A model generated the notes under the pieces. That model was not told where the DNA came from. It made no database searches and saw only the letters and a program-made list of their open reading frames with translations. A program made the translations under genes and the position numbers. From assembly GCA_027063305.1 (NCBI GenBank), contig JAMORY010000011.1:62001-126000 (forward strand): a DNA stretch of 64,000 bases. The letters run 5' to 3'. The DNA is from Sulfurovum sp. (lineage in GTDB: Bacteria > Campylobacterota > Campylobacteria > Campylobacterales > Sulfurovaceae). Positions 52,813 to 62,178 of this stretch are shown in pieces; within the stretch, counting starts at the first letter, position 1; the number at the start of each line of letters is the position of its first letter.

Positions 52813-54257
52813 TATTTCAAATGCTCAATACTTTTATTGTCTTTCAATCCATCTATTAATTTTTCAAATTCTTTTTTAACCTTATCATTCCCATAATCAA
52901 ACCAAGACTTAATCTCTTCGATATCAAATAAGTTATTTTCTAAACCAAAAATAAATAACCCTTTTAGTGTATTAAAAATATGCATATCCCTCTCACTAAA
53001 ACTTTTGTGATGTACTTCAAGCAAAACAACTTTATCTGCACCTTCATTAACCAATCCTGTTCTTGAATTATTAGTCATACTTCTCAACATATTTGCTAAC
53101 TTATAAGGTATAAATACATATTGTGCTATTCTAGACATACCTAAATCTAATGCATTTCTATCAATTAAATTCAAATTATCAAATATCGAGTACCTAAGAT
53201 CACAATTTGTTAAATCTACACTATAAAAACTACAACCTGCAAAATTTGTACCATTACAATGGGCACCATAAGCACTAATATTGGCTAAAAATGAATAAGA
53301 AAAATTTAAAGATGATAAATTTGAAAAATTTATATTAATAGTTCTGTTTTTGTTTTTATCTAACCGTATACCAACAAAATAATTTTTTACCCATATTGGT
53401 GCAGAGGCATTATTGGAATAATTCCAATTTTTAATCATTTCAAATAAATTTTCAGGATTTTCCAATCTTCCATTAAAAAAAACTCTTTCTTCTATATTGT
53501 CAGTATGTAATAAATTACCGACCAACAAAGCTAACCATTTATCAATGTCCGTTGGATTATTACTCATTTGCATATTTGTAAATAATGTTAATTCTTTATC
53601 AAATAGAGCATTTTTTGGTTCTGTCTTAGCTAATACTAATGTGCTTTTGGAATCTATTATATTTTTTGCTAATTCTATTATTTTTTCCAATTCATCATTA
53701 TTGATTGCCCAACTGGTTAAAAGTTCTTCTGGTATAGTAGTCGAATCTTTATTGAATTCAACTCTATCAAACCATTTAAATTGAATTGCCTGACTATGCA
53801 AAGTATTGTTTCTTCCCATTGAAAGTGCAGCAAAAAGAGGATAAAGTAATTTTCTTTTTTCGATAATACTATCATCAGGTTCGTCACTAACTGTCTCTTT
53901 AAGTAGATTCAGTAATTCTTTAAAAAACTGTATAGTCTGTTCAGTAGGTTCACCTAATACTAGTTTACTTCTTGCCATATCCATATCTATATTTGTTTCC
54001 AATGCAAATTTTATGAATACTTTCAAATAATACTCTGCTAAAAGTATCTCTGCAAAAGATTGATGTTGAAAATGTAAATTATTGTTTTCTTCCCCAAAAT
54101 AAGAATGTGAAAGAAATTGTATTTCGGTTACTCCTTGGTTTTTAAATCTTTCAAGAATTGCTTTATCATCTTCAATAGGAGAAGACTTTTCTTCTAGTAC
54201 TCTACATATATCCGCTTTATTTAAAATTCCTTGCTTTCCTTGTTGACGTTCGTACAT
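52812..54257 (-). CDS. NACHT protein, C-terminal part with pentapeptide-like repeats
   Basis: 481 residues from the first ATG, but the frame is open back to about 54350 (AAKHVDDKTHS, EEEIRYRNILHAISALW), so this is the downstream part of the NACHT gene. A helical region (FLSHSYFGEENNNLHFQHQS; HQSFAEILLAEYYL is typical after NACHT domains) is followed by a stretch of pentapeptide-like repeats (NFSNLSSLNFSYSFL, NGTNFAGCSFYSVDL, TNCDLRYSIF) and a helical end. Very AT-rich. It is coupled to the DUF2779 gene. Confidence 0.7.
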   Translation of the reverse strand: MYERQQGKQGILNKADICRVLEEKSSPIEDDKAILERFKNQGVTEIQFLSHSYFGEENNNLHFQHQSFAEILLAEYYLKVFIKFALETNIDMDMARSKLVLGEPTEQTIQFFKELLNLLKETVSDEPDDSIIEKRKLLYPLFAALSMGRNNTLHSQAIQFKWFDRVEFNKDSTTIPEELLTSWAINNDELEKIIELAKNIIDSKSTLVLAKTEPKNALFDKELTLFTNMQMSNNPTDIDKWLALLVGNLLHTDNIEERVFFNGRLENPENLFEMIKNWNYSNNASAPIWVKNYFVGIRLDKNKNRTININFSNLSSLNFSYSFLANISAYGAHCNGTNFAGCSFYSVDLTNCDLRYSIFDNLNLIDRNALDLGMSRIAQYVFIPYKLANMLRSMTNNSRTGLVNEGADKVVLLEVHHKSFSERDMHIFNTLKGLFIFGLENNLFDIEEIKSWFDYGNDKVKKEFEKLIDGLKDNKSIEHLK

Positions 54258-54334
54258 CCAAAGTGCAGATATTGCATGTAATATATTTCTATATCTAATC
54301 TCCTCTTCTTGATCTATAGAGTGAGTTTTATCAT

Positions 54335-55927
54335 CTACATGTTTAGCAGCAGATTAATAAATGAAAGATACACACCTATTTTACCAATAGTTATAAAATC
54401 TACATTATTAATTATTAGTTGATAAATCATATAAGAAAAAATCGGTCTTCTTAATTCTGTTCTTGACAATGTTTTTGTTTTATATAATTTTTCATAAATA
54501 TCTATTTTTTTACCAGTTTTTATACTTTTCACAATTTCTTTTGCAAAGCCTTTTAAATTGTCCTCATTAGGTAATACGTTATTTTTTAATGTATCATAAA
54601 GCCAACTATTAAATTGCTCTTGTTTGAAACCATAAAGAGAGATAAAATATGCTACTTCTTTCTCTGTTTCTTTTTCCTTAATAATATAAGGCTTATGTGA
54701 GGTTAAATGTTCTTCTAATCCATCTGAAAAAGGTCTTGAAGTTATAATTATTCTATTATCTCTACATTTTTCTTTATCAATATTTTGAATTTTCTTTACA
54801 GAATTTATTACTTTATTTATTTTTTCTTTCGTTAATTCCCCACTTTCATCTAGTGAGTCAATTAAAAAAATATATTTATTTTTTTTAAATTCATCATCAT
54901 TTATTCTTATTGCATATTCGTCAAGTAAATATGAACCTATTACCCCTAATTCACCATCATCAGAATATAAAGAAAAATTTCTCAAATTGAAATATATAGG
55001 GATATAACCTTCTTTTGTTTCACTATATTTTTTAGCTAATTTTGAAGCATATTGTCTTAAAAAAACAGATTTACCTTTACCAAAATCAGCTATTGCAAAA
55101 AGTATATTTTGTATACACCCGTCGTTAGCTGTACAGTCAGAAAAATACTCTTCAATTAGTAGTTCGATAGATTTTAAATTTTTTTCATGTATTCGATATT
55201 CTTCATCATCTTCCTCTTGCTCCTTATCCAATACACTTGAAACTGGTTTCCAACTAGCATATGTTTTTTCATATTTTAGTGATTCCCCTTCTTTAAATCC
55301 TATTTTTCTCAAAGAATACATATCATAGAGTAATTTAGACTCTCTTTCATCTCTCCAAAAAACTTCTATCTCTTTTCTATGTTTTTCATAGTCATCACTT
55401 CCAAAAACTTGAATGATAGTAGCTTCTATATGTTCATTAAAATTACTTTTGAAGTTCTTAATACTTTCAGAAGGCACATTTAATTGATCTAATATCTTTT
55501 CCATTTTTTCTTTTGTGAAAACAACTATAGGGTGATAACGAGGTGTAAAAATCGTTACTAAATGTTCTTTTGTAAATTTCTTTTTATCTATTTCAAGGGT
55601 ATCTGTTAATAGGGATACTATAGACGATACATCAAAAGTATTTTTTTCATCTAATTCTAAAGTCTCCATAGACTTACCTACTTGTACTAATGAAGCTTTC
55701 ATATACATAGCAGAACCATAATTTTCTAATTTATTTTTAGTTAATTTATCAAAGTAACTATCTACTTTATCTTGAGCAAAAATTTTAATAAGTACACCAA
55801 CAGTGCCGTTTGCATTTGATAGTGCCTCTTGTCCTGCATCATCAAAATTATCTTTAACATAGCCTACAGCATTTTTTAATACATTAGGCAAAGCCGATGT
55901 AATACTTGTAATAAGTTTTTTACTCAT
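54335..55927 (-). CDS. NACHT NTPase, N-terminal part (frameshifted)
   Basis: 530 residues. An N-terminal helical region of about 260 residues of unknown type precedes a NACHT-class STAND ATPase: Walker A ADFGKGKS (280-287), Walker B IFLIDSLDES (353-362) and the sensor RIIITSRPF (393-400). It ends at a TAG (54335-54337) one base out of frame with the downstream part; full length would be about 1035 residues. AAGGGAG precedes the ATG. Bacterial NACHT proteins are known antiphage NLR-like proteins. The AT-rich composition marks it as foreign. Confidence 0.78.
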   Translation of the reverse strand: MSKKLITSITSALPNVLKNAVGYVKDNFDDAGQEALSNANGTVGVLIKIFAQDKVDSYFDKLTKNKLENYGSAMYMKASLVQVGKSMETLELDEKNTFDVSSIVSLLTDTLEIDKKKFTKEHLVTIFTPRYHPIVVFTKEKMEKILDQLNVPSESIKNFKSNFNEHIEATIIQVFGSDDYEKHRKEIEVFWRDERESKLLYDMYSLRKIGFKEGESLKYEKTYASWKPVSSVLDKEQEEDDEEYRIHEKNLKSIELLIEEYFSDCTANDGCIQNILFAIADFGKGKSVFLRQYASKLAKKYSETKEGYIPIYFNLRNFSLYSDDGELGVIGSYLLDEYAIRINDDEFKKNKYIFLIDSLDESGELTKEKINKVINSVKKIQNIDKEKCRDNRIIITSRPFSDGLEEHLTSHKPYIIKEKETEKEVAYFISLYGFKQEQFNSWLYDTLKNNVLPNEDNLKGFAKEIVKSIKTGKKIDIYEKLYKTKTLSRTELRRPIFSYMIYQLIINNVDFITIGKIGVYLSFINLLLNM

Positions 55928-56007
55928 AGTTACTCCCTTTAATTAAATTATCTTATCTGAATATTATATGATTTCCACTATCATTAATTAGTTAATAAAT
56001 TCTATTC

Positions 56008-58374
56008 TCACAACTCTACCACCCTCTCAAACATCTCCTTGATCTCACTCTCATGAGAGATAAGAAATATCTGCCGATACTGCTCTTTGATGGTGTGAAA
56101 CGCCTCCATGATCTCATAGCGGCGTTCTTCGTCCTGGGAGCCGAACACCTCATCGAACGCTAAGAAACCAACTCCGCCGCTGCCGCTAAGCTCACTCAGT
56201 GTCTTGGAGATGGCGATGCGAAGTACGAGGTTGGCTAGGTCTATCTCTCCGCCTGAGAAGCGTTCTATGGGGTAGTGTATGCCGTCGTCGTAGATGAAGA
56301 AGTCGAACTCGTTGCTTACCTCGATGTGCTGGTACTTTCCTCGGGTGATGGCTGCGTACATCTGGCTTGCCAGTTGGGTGATGCGTGGGGCTATCTGGGA
56401 GTTGATGCGGTTTTTGAACTCTCCCATGAAAGCTTTGAGCTTCTCGTAGTCGTTCTTGTCATCCAGCTTGGTCTGTAACTGCTTTTTCTGCTCTTCATTT
56501 CGGGCAAGTTTGCTTTGGAGGGTTGTTATCTCCCCTTCTGCCCCTTTGAGCTTCACCCTCTCATCTGAGAGCTGTTTTGCCAGCTCCTCTTTGGATTGAC
56601 GTTCTTTGAGGTACAACGCTTCCTGAGCCTCATGTGCTTTGGCATCGTAACTGTGCTCGGCGATGGCCTTCTCCTGCTTTTTGATCTGTTCTTGACTCTG
56701 GACGATGCTCTCTTCTATGGTTTTGAGCTCACTCTCCAGTGCAGGGATCTGGGCGATGAGCTTCTGTACTCCCAGAAGCTCTTCATATTTCGGCTTTAAC
56801 TTATCTCTCTTGCCTGTCTGCTCCTGATGCATCTTCTCATCATACTTCACATCTTTGAGCGTCTCCAACTCCTGCTTGTTCTTTAAGCCTTTATCTCTGA
56901 CTTTTATGAACTCTTCTTCTTTGAGCAGGAGTGCCTTCTCATCTGCTTCCAACAGTCGTAGATCGCCATTGAGCTTTTGCAAAACCTCTTCTGCTTTTTT
57001 ATGCGCTTCTTCCTCTTTTTGCTTCTCTTCCAAGACCTTTTTGAGCGTTGCTTCCCGTTTGACTATCTCATCGGTATGAAACTTGGTAATGGTCTCGTTG
57101 AGAGAGGCGATCACATTGTCATATTCGTCAAGAAGCGGACGGGTACAGGTAGGACAGTTGGAACCCTTGCCTATGGCTTCTATCTGTTTGACTTTCTTTT
57201 GGGTATCGTTTATGAGTCCCTGAAAACCTGCTATCTCTTTGTTCAGATCGCTCTCTTGTTTGACTGTCTCACTAAGCTTTGCTTTGATGCTTTCTCGCAA
57301 ACTGCTTTTTACCTCTATCTCTTTTAAGAGCTGCGGTTTAACTTCCACCTTTTTTCTCAGTGCATCCCTTTGCGCTTTGACCGTTTCGTATTGAACACGG
57401 AGATCATCCTGTTCTTTTTCAAGGGCTTTTTTTCGTTCAAACCTCACCTGCTCTTTTTGCAGTGCATGGATGCTCTCTTCCAGTGCTTTATAGTCTGCAA
57501 GAAGAGGTTTATCCTTCTCATACTGGGTGGCTTTGCGTTTCAGCGCTTCTATTTTTTCTTTTTTCTCTTTTTGATTTTTAGTGAGGTTCTCACGTTTTGT
57601 CTGCATGACTGCAAGTTCAGACCCCAGCTTGACATACGCTTCTTTCAGCTCCTGCATAGCTTTGAGCGCTTTCTCTAGCTTATCCACCTCTTTGCGCTTG
57701 GCTTCCAGACTTTTTTCCAGCTTCTCTACCTCTTTTTTCAGCTCCTCTGCCTCTTTGGTTTTGACCTCTTTTGCTTCTTCCAGCGCTTTGACCTCTGCCT
57801 CTGAGAGCAGTATCTCCGAAAAACTCCGTATGTCACGGTTCAGGTCAGTCAGTCTGCTGCGTATCTCCTGCTCTATCTTGTCTATCTTCTCCAGTCCGAG
57901 CAGCTTTCGGATGATCTTCTTTCGCTCTTCGTTCTTGAGTCCGCTTAGAGCCGTCAGCTCCTTTTGGGAGGCAAAGACCGTGTGCATGAACGCCTCTTTG
58001 TTCATGCCAATGAGCCGGATGATCTCGGAGGTGACCCCTCGGGCTGTATCGGCTATGAGCGTATCATCTGCATCGTAGAGGTAGGCTTTGGCAGTCAGAC
58101 TCTTGCCTCGTAGTTCCCGTACCACTTTGTAGCTCCTGGCATCTATCTCAAATACCAGTGTCACGATTACCGCCTCTTTTTCTCCTGCTTTGGCGTAACG
58201 GATGGTCTCTTTCTCTCCACGTGTATCGCCATAGAGTGCGAAGCTGATGGCATCGAAGATGGTGGACTTCCCCGAACCGTTGCGACCGATGATCCCCGTA
58301 AGCCCCTCGGCAAACTCCAGCGTATGGTCACGGTACTTTTTGTAGTTTTGCATGTGGAGGCTATTGAGTATCAT
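56008..58374 (-). CDS. sbcC: SbcC/Rad50-type ATPase
   Basis: 788 residues from the ATG at 58374 (or 58377), with GGAGG 6 bases upstream. ABC-type halves: Walker A IIGRNGSGKST at the N-terminus, and signature FSGGEIDLANL with Walker B FLAFDEVFGSQDEE at the C-terminus. They are separated by long coiled coils with the zinc hook NCPTCTRP. With SbcD it resects DNA ends and cuts hairpins and palindromes. It overlaps sbcD by 14 bp. Shorter than the E. coli protein. Confidence 0.92.
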   Translation of the reverse strand: MILNSLHMQNYKKYRDHTLEFAEGLTGIIGRNGSGKSTIFDAISFALYGDTRGEKETIRYAKAGEKEAVIVTLVFEIDARSYKVVRELRGKSLTAKAYLYDADDTLIADTARGVTSEIIRLIGMNKEAFMHTVFASQKELTALSGLKNEERKKIIRKLLGLEKIDKIEQEIRSRLTDLNRDIRSFSEILLSEAEVKALEEAKEVKTKEAEELKKEVEKLEKSLEAKRKEVDKLEKALKAMQELKEAYVKLGSELAVMQTKRENLTKNQKEKKEKIEALKRKATQYEKDKPLLADYKALEESIHALQKEQVRFERKKALEKEQDDLRVQYETVKAQRDALRKKVEVKPQLLKEIEVKSSLRESIKAKLSETVKQESDLNKEIAGFQGLINDTQKKVKQIEAIGKGSNCPTCTRPLLDEYDNVIASLNETITKFHTDEIVKREATLKKVLEEKQKEEEAHKKAEEVLQKLNGDLRLLEADEKALLLKEEEFIKVRDKGLKNKQELETLKDVKYDEKMHQEQTGKRDKLKPKYEELLGVQKLIAQIPALESELKTIEESIVQSQEQIKKQEKAIAEHSYDAKAHEAQEALYLKERQSKEELAKQLSDERVKLKGAEGEITTLQSKLARNEEQKKQLQTKLDDKNDYEKLKAFMGEFKNRINSQIAPRITQLASQMYAAITRGKYQHIEVSNEFDFFIYDDGIHYPIERFSGGEIDLANLVLRIAISKTLSELSGSGGVGFLAFDEVFGSQDEERRYEIMEAFHTIKEQYRQIFLISHESEIKEMFERVVEL

Positions 58375-59482
58375 CATCGACCTCCTCATAGAGTGCAAAG
58401 AGCTCTTTGGCTTTGAGAGCGAGCCTCTCCTGCTCCGCCTCATCTGTCACGGACTCTTTGATGTGCGAGATGAAATAAGCTTCCAGAGAGATGGACTCTA
58501 TATTCCCCTCTATCTGCTCACCCTCCACCACTTTAAACTCACGCTTAACCTTGACATGCAGTGCATCGGCAAAGATCGCCTCTAACGCCTGGTTGGTAAT
58601 GTCTATGGAGCTTGATGCCGTAAGGTTGTAGAGCTTCACCTCCACCAGGGCATCTTTAACCGCAGAGAGATCAAGCGATGCCACCGCTTCTTCAAACTGC
58701 TCCGCATCGATGCTGAAGCTGAGTGACTTCCGAAGAGGGATAGTGTGATGGCTGATCTTTAGATCATTTTCCAGTTCCACCAACACATAACCTTTCTCCT
58801 CTCGTTTATCAGCGCTGCTTGTGCGTTCGGTCGAGCCTGCGTAGTAGACATTGGGGTGTTTGCCCACAGCGCCAAATCCATGCCAGTGCCCCAACGCCAC
58901 ATAGTCCATCTTCTCAAAAATATCTTCCCGTTCTCTGGGGTAGACCCACTCTCCGAACTCATGCATGAGGTACTGCGCCCCTACCGAGCAGTGCATCATC
59001 ATGATGTTTCGCTTTGTGGGGTCTATGTTTGCTTCGATCTTGTCCAACTCCCCCTCAATGATGCGTTCATCGTTGATATGCGGCAGACCGTGAAACACAA
59101 CATCGTCAAACACCACCTTCTCATACTGCTGCCCAAAAACAGCATGCACATTGTCCAAAGAGCGAAACGCTTCAAGAATGGGAGAAGAGCTGGAGGTACG
59201 CGGTGTGGAGTGGTTTCCGGCAATGATAATAAGTGGAATGTCTGCTTCTTCCAGCCGTTTGAACTGTGTCAAAGCTGCCGTAATGGCACGGTTGGATGGA
59301 GAAGCACGGTGGAAGAGATCGCCCGTGTGGATGGCATAGTCGGGCTTTGTCTTTATGATGGCATCGATGACATCTGAGAATGCCTTGTAAAAGTCCGCTT
59401 CACGCTGGTTGATACCTGCATCGTTGGTAATATCCAGATCGGAGAAACCCAGATGGGTATCGGAAAAATGTATGATCTTCAC
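58361..59482 (-). CDS. sbcD: SbcD/Mre11-type nuclease
   Basis: 373 residues of the calcineurin-like phosphoesterase fold: HFSDTHLGF, IHTGDLFHR, IIAGNHSTPR, MMHCSVGA and ALGHWHGFG carry the metal ligands. It is the nuclease subunit of the SbcCD complex. Its stop overlaps the sbcC start. It is divergent from thpR. Confidence 0.92.
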   Translation of the reverse strand: MKIIHFSDTHLGFSDLDITNDAGINQREADFYKAFSDVIDAIIKTKPDYAIHTGDLFHRASPSNRAITAALTQFKRLEEADIPLIIIAGNHSTPRTSSSSPILEAFRSLDNVHAVFGQQYEKVVFDDVVFHGLPHINDERIIEGELDKIEANIDPTKRNIMMMHCSVGAQYLMHEFGEWVYPREREDIFEKMDYVALGHWHGFGAVGKHPNVYYAGSTERTSSADKREEKGYVLVELENDLKISHHTIPLRKSLSFSIDAEQFEEAVASLDLSAVKDALVEVKLYNLTASSSIDITNQALEAIFADALHVKVKREFKVVEGEQIEGNIESISLEAYFISHIKESVTDEAEQERLALKAKELFALYEEVDDDTQ

Positions 59483-59568
59483 TGCTTTTGTCCACTTGTT
59501 TTTAATATTCTACCGAAAAAATATCAAAAAAAGTGAAAAAAGTTTATAATAATTAAAAAGGAGTCTTC

Positions 59569-60054
59569 ATGCGCCTCTTCATCGCCTCCCCTGTCATCCT
59601 CAACGACTATGCAAGCATTAAAGCCGATTTTGACGGCATCATCGAAGGCAAATGGGTGGAGGAGGAGAATCTGCACCTGACATGGGTCTTTCTCGGAGAG
59701 GTGGATGACCCCGGACCCATTATGGAAAAACTGCGTACCATAGCCCCTTTGGAAACAACGGTAACGATGGCAGAACTGGGCTACTTCGGACGGCCGCCGA
59801 GGGTCTTTTTTGCCAAGGCAGAATCAAAACTGCTTTACGACAAAGCACGGGAATTCAAAGAGGCGGGGTTTGACCTCTACCGTTTTAAACCGCACATTAC
59901 CCTGTGCAGGATCAAACACATTCATAACTACAGAGCTTACAAAGAGGTACTCAAAAGCTACAGAGAGAAAAAGCTGGGTATCCTGCTACCACAGATCCAC
60001 CTTTACAAAAGCGAACTGACACCTTCGGGTGCTATTCATAGCAGCTTGACATAA
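59569..60054 (+). CDS. thpR: RNA 2',3'-cyclic phosphodiesterase (2H family)
   Basis: 161 residues with the two HxT motifs: HLT at residues 36-38 (ENLHLTWVFLGE) and PHITLCRI near 124. The family opens 2',3'-cyclic phosphates and can ligate RNA in vitro. Short, cytosolic, with AAAAAGGAG before the ATG. It ends 2 bp before the convergent rlmB stop. Confidence 0.88.
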   Translation: MRLFIASPVILNDYASIKADFDGIIEGKWVEEENLHLTWVFLGEVDDPGPIMEKLRTIAPLETTVTMAELGYFGRPPRVFFAKAESKLLYDKAREFKEAGFDLYRFKPHITLCRIKHIHNYRAYKEVLKSYREKKLGILLPQIHLYKSELTPSGAIHSSLT

Positions 60055-60056
60055 AA

Positions 60057-60857
60057 TTACAAAAATGCAAGCAGCGAAGCGGTCACTGCAACATTAAGCG
60101 ACTCTACTCCACGGTTCATAGGAATGGAGATACTTTCATCACAAACAGACTCTACGGCTGCGGAGACCCCTTCACTCTCATTACCAAGGACAAAGACCGT
60201 TCTTTTACCGTATGTTTGCTCTTTGTAGCTCTTTTTTGCATAAGAAGAGAGCGTATAGAGCGAAGCTCCCTCCTCTTTGAGCGCTTGGAGTGTCTCTTTG
60301 AGGTTGCCCGTCTTAATGATAGGCATCTTGAAAAGTGTGCCGGCACTCGCCTTAATGACAAGTGGGCTGATCTGTGCCGCACCTTTGGTCGGGAGTAAGA
60401 TCGCATCGACGTTACCCGCCGCACATGAGCGGATGATCATACCAAGGTTTTGCGGATTGGTCACCCCGTCAAGCGCAATGATGCGGTAGCTTTCATGCTC
60501 GGTTTTAAAATCATCCAAAGAACCAAAGTGTTCGAGTACGATATCAAGCGCCACACCCTGATCCTGCTTGGCGTTCTTTGAGATACGAGAGAGCGCCTTC
60601 TTCTCATGATAGGCGATCTCGATATCTCTTCGTTTTGACAATCTTACGATCTCATCTAAAACCTTGGCGGGTTTGTTCGAGTCTGAAAGATGGAGTTTAT
60701 AGATGGAAATATTCTCATCTTGCAACGCTTCAAGTACGGCATTACGTCCGTAAATGGTGAGGACTTTATCAAAGAACTTTTTTTTCTTTAGATACTCAGC
60801 ACTATCGTGTTTCGAGTGTTTAGCGTTTAGCGCTGAGCGCTGAGAATTGTCAGGCAT
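60057..60857 (-). CDS. rlmB: 23S rRNA (guanosine-2'-O)-methyltransferase, TrmH family
   Basis: 266 residues. An N-terminal substrate-binding domain (TIYGRNAVLEALQ) is followed by a SPOUT domain (GVTNPQNLGMIIRSCAAG, FVLGNESEGVS, IPMNRGVESLNVAVTASLLAF). The only start in frame is the ATG at 60857, which overlaps the upstream four-helix-bundle gene by 8 bp. About residues 6-14 (QRSALNAKH) are encoded by the inverted repeat at 60818-60839, so the N-terminal extension seems to have been added by that insertion. Confidence 0.88.
   Translation of the reverse strand: MPDNSQRSALNAKHSKHDSAEYLKKKKFFDKVLTIYGRNAVLEALQDENISIYKLHLSDSNKPAKVLDEIVRLSKRRDIEIAYHEKKALSRISKNAKQDQGVALDIVLEHFGSLDDFKTEHESYRIIALDGVTNPQNLGMIIRSCAAGNVDAILLPTKGAAQISPLVIKASAGTLFKMPIIKTGNLKETLQALKEEGASLYTLSSYAKKSYKEQTYGKRTVFVLGNESEGVSAAVESVCDESISIPMNRGVESLNVAVTASLLAFL
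60818..60839. repeat. Inverted repeat, left arm (22 bp)
   Basis: A 22-bp sequence made of overlapping GTTTAGC and GCTGAGC units, the perfect reverse complement of 61205-61226. It lies inside the first codons of rlmB and bounds the four-helix-bundle gene. Confidence 0.75.
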
Positions 60858-61143
60858 AATTTTTCTTCAATCCTATTAACATTCTAGAGATTTCATTGAG
60901 CTCTTTAATCCAGCTCAAGCCTATCTCTTTTTCTATATATTCAATTTCTATACCAATATAGATTTGCGTGATTAGTTCGGCATTTGAACCTCTGGCTATT
61001 TCAATAAAACGAACCTTTTCTTTGTTAGATTCTTTTTCCAATCCTTCGGCTATATTACTGGCAAGAGAAAGTGAACTCCGTGTTATCTGATCTTTGAATC
61101 CGAAATCTTTACACTCTTTAAAGTACTTAATATACTTCAACAC
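60850..61143 (-). CDS. Four-helix-bundle protein (23S rRNA intervening-sequence type), short form
   Basis: 97 residues, matching the TIGR02436 family: DQITRSSLSLASNIAEGLEK, then EKVRFIEIARGSNAELITQ. These proteins were first seen encoded inside 23S rRNA intervening sequences and also occur elsewhere; their role is unknown. The usual first helix (about 20 residues) is missing because a TAA stands directly before the GTG start. The gene lies between 22-bp perfect inverted repeats and its stop overlaps the rlmB start. Confidence 0.75.
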   Translation of the reverse strand: MLKYIKYFKECKDFGFKDQITRSSLSLASNIAEGLEKESNKEKVRFIEIARGSNAELITQIYIGIEIEYIEKEIGLSWIKELNEISRMLIGLKKNYA

Positions 61144-61204
61144 TTAATCTACAACTGCGTTTCCATACATCCAGTCTTTCACATCTCATCAGAATACCTC
61201 TGAA

Positions 61205-61226
61205 CGCTCAGCGCTAAACGCTAAAC
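61205..61226. repeat. Inverted repeat, right arm (22 bp)
   Basis: Perfect inverted copy of 60818-60839, 22 bp before the fabI stop. With the left arm it encloses 365 bp containing only the four-helix-bundle gene and the rlmB start. Confidence 0.75.
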
Positions 61227-61247
61227 GCTTCCAAATAGTCCGATAGA

Positions 61248-62075
61248 CTATTTGGACTCCCCATTCCATGCAATATGCGGTTTGCCATTCTCATCGAACT
61301 CGACTGCCGGCATTCCCATGATGTTGTAGCCGTTATCGACATAGTGGATCTCTCCCGTGACGGCACTGGAGAGGTCGGAGAGGAGGTACATTCCCGAATT
61401 CCCTACCTCTTCGATGGTAACGTTCTTCTTCATCGGTGCGTGTGCCGCATTCCATTTGAGCATGAAACTAAAATCACCGATACCCGCTGCTGCAAGGGTC
61501 TTGATAGGCCCCGCACTGATCGCATTGACACGGATACCGTCGCGTCCAAGGTCTTCTGCCAAATATTTCACGGTCATCTCAAGTGCCGCTTTGGCAACCC
61601 CCATAAGATTGTAGTTAGGAATGTACTTCACCCCGCCGTAGTAACTGAGTGTCAGAACGGATGCTTTATTGGACAAAATAGGCTTAAGCTCTCTGACCAC
61701 CTCGATGAGAGAGTAGACCGAAATATCCATCGCTACATCGAACGCCTCTTTGGAAATATCCATAAAACGACCGCTGAGTCCCTCTTTGGGTGCAAAGGCA
61801 ATAGAGTGAACAATAAAATCGATCTGACCAAAATCTTTTTCCAAAGACTCCTTCAGTGCCTTGATCTCTTCAGGTCTGCTCACATCACACGGATAGAGTC
61901 TCGCACCACATCCCAGGTCTTCTGCGATCGGTGCGAGTTTCTGTTCGAAACGTTCGTTAAGGAATGTGATTGCCATCTCGGCTCCCTGCGCCTGACACGC
62001 TTTAGCGATACCGTATGCAATGGACTTTTTGTTAGCGATGCCGAGAATGACACCCTTTTTACCTTTCATGATCAT
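61248..62075 (-). CDS. fabI: Enoyl-[acyl-carrier-protein] reductase (NADH)
   Basis: 275 residues, a divergent short-chain dehydrogenase: cofactor site ILGIANKKSIAYGIAKA, LYPCDVSR, HSIAFAPKE, and catalytic Tyr/Lys in YIPNYNLMGVAKAALE. It completes each cycle of fatty-acid elongation. AGGAGCAGAAG gives the ATG at 62075 good spacing; 62069 is an alternative. Expressed alone or with rlmB downstream. Confidence 0.93.
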   Translation of the reverse strand: MIMKGKKGVILGIANKKSIAYGIAKACQAQGAEMAITFLNERFEQKLAPIAEDLGCGARLYPCDVSRPEEIKALKESLEKDFGQIDFIVHSIAFAPKEGLSGRFMDISKEAFDVAMDISVYSLIEVVRELKPILSNKASVLTLSYYGGVKYIPNYNLMGVAKAALEMTVKYLAEDLGRDGIRVNAISAGPIKTLAAAGIGDFSFMLKWNAAHAPMKKNVTIEEVGNSGMYLLSDLSSAVTGEIHYVDNGYNIMGMPAVEFDENGKPHIAWNGESK

Positions 62076-62178
62076 CTTCTGCTCCTAAAATAAATTCCTG
62101 TATTTTATCCTAACTGAGGTAAAATGCTTCATTAAATCAATGAATAAACGATAAAAATGTTCAAACGGAAGATTCTCT

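Noticed and set aside
61275-62093. 272-codon open frame opposite fabI
   Set aside because: Antisense shadow of a strongly conserved enzyme without recognisable domains.
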